Shown here piece after piece: positions 5,164 to 5,406 of a stretch of DNA of 5,406 nucleotides. How positions within the stretch are numbered: the stretch's first letter is position 1; each line of letters opens with the position of its first letter. The stretch spans positions 1 to 5,406 of the forward strand of contig CAZAQG010000120.1 in assembly GCA_964487445.1 (NCBI GenBank). Reading direction: 5' to 3'. The notes below the pieces were generated by a model that did no database searches, had not been told where the DNA came from, and was given only the letters and a program-made list of their open reading frames with translations. This DNA is from BMS3Abin12 sp964487445. Its GTDB lineage: Bacteria; Pseudomonadota; Gammaproteobacteria; 21-64-14. The translations under genes and the position numbers were made by a program.

Positions 5164-5406
5164 TTAAAGAACTCGGCGCGCCAGATCCAGGACGCCGGCG
5201 CCAGCCGCCAGCCACACCAGCAGCGTGCCCGGGCTTTTCTTTTTCGCGGCGGCCGGCGCCGATTGCGCGGTCCGTGTCTGGATTATCAGACGCTGGGCGC
5301 GCTGGTACGCGCTCGCATAGGCCGGACGTGCCGCCGTATCCCCCGCGGCCACTCGCGCGGCTAACGCTTTGGCGGTCGCGATTGCAGCGGCCGCCTCCGT
5401 GCGCAG
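5164..5406 (-). CDS. Unknown protein with C-terminal hydrophobic anchor, 5'-truncated by the right window edge
   Basis: The frame is open from the right edge to TAA at 5166-5164, giving 80 codons. The N-terminus probably lies outside the window. An in-window GTG at 5352 could start a 62-aa protein, but no convincing Shine-Dalgarno precedes it and coding-like sequence continues upstream. The visible part is an Ala-rich helix (TEAAAAIATAKALAARVAAG), a polar region with KKKSPG, then a hydrophobic segment TLLVWLAAGAGVLDLARRVL at the extreme C-terminus. KKK before the segment favours a cytoplasmic or interior N-terminus. It is the first of three consecutive genes for small proteins with membrane segments. 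Confidence 0.65.
   Translation of the reverse strand: MRTEAAAAIATAKALAARVAAGDTAARPAYASAYQRAQRLIIQTRTAQSAPAAAKKKSPGTLLVWLAAGAGVLDLARRVL

Noticed and set aside
4381..5364. Long plus-strand open frame (327 codons) and overlapping 4223-5167 plus frame
   Set aside because: These lie opposite the minus-strand membrane-protein genes, are Arg/Pro/Ser-rich without domain pattern, and lack a suitable ribosome binding site. Long antisense frames are expected in high-GC coding DNA.

Overview
The window looks like the virion-structure block of a high-GC bacterial virus (or an integrated copy of one) that has no visible tail genes. All supported genes lie on the minus strand and are read from the right edge to the left edge. 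They are packed with 1-base or 4-base overlaps (TGATG, TAATG, ATGA) or very short gaps, as in a single operon. Strong third-position G/C use suggests a high-GC host. Nothing in the window identifies the host species. I see no tRNA, rRNA, CRISPR array, IS element, integrase, polymerase or packaging ATPase.

Layout in transcription order. (1) 5406-5164: a right-edge-truncated gene whose product ends in a hydrophobic anchor. (2) 5142-4642: a 166-aa protein with one C-terminal membrane segment; its start codon follows a (GA)8 ribosome-binding tract. (3) 4642-4064: a 192-aa protein with two membrane segments. (4) 4067-3537: a 176-aa two-part protein with an EGYP..QAVAIA motif and a beta-rich C-terminus. 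(5) 3534-2848: a 228-aa protein with a very basic N-terminus carrying repeated Asn-Pro-Arg/Lys motifs, followed by Gly/Ala-rich hydrophobic segments. (6) 2795-2124: a 223-aa, well-expressed-looking beta-rich protein that is my candidate major capsid protein; its cistron is bracketed by two GC-rich hairpins. (7) 2068-1652: a 138-aa beta-rich protein, probably a second capsid-shell component. (8) 1642-191: a 483-aa protein with Asp-box (BNR) motifs, predicted to be a beta-propeller spike or receptor-binding protein. (9) 191-1: the start of another gene, truncated at the left edge.

Working model (inference): several small membrane-anchored proteins, a basic nucleic-acid-binding/membrane protein, one or two jelly-roll-type shell proteins and a propeller spike form the particle of a tailless, possibly lipid-containing icosahedral phage. 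Comparable types are the double-jelly-roll (PM2, PRD1, FLiP) and paired single-jelly-roll (P23-77) viruses. No tape measure, portal, large terminase, HK97-type capsid or tail-tube protein is visible. The capsid assignments rest on composition, motif pattern and context rather than on an alignment, so they are tentative. The ORFs, their boundaries and the operon layout are solid.
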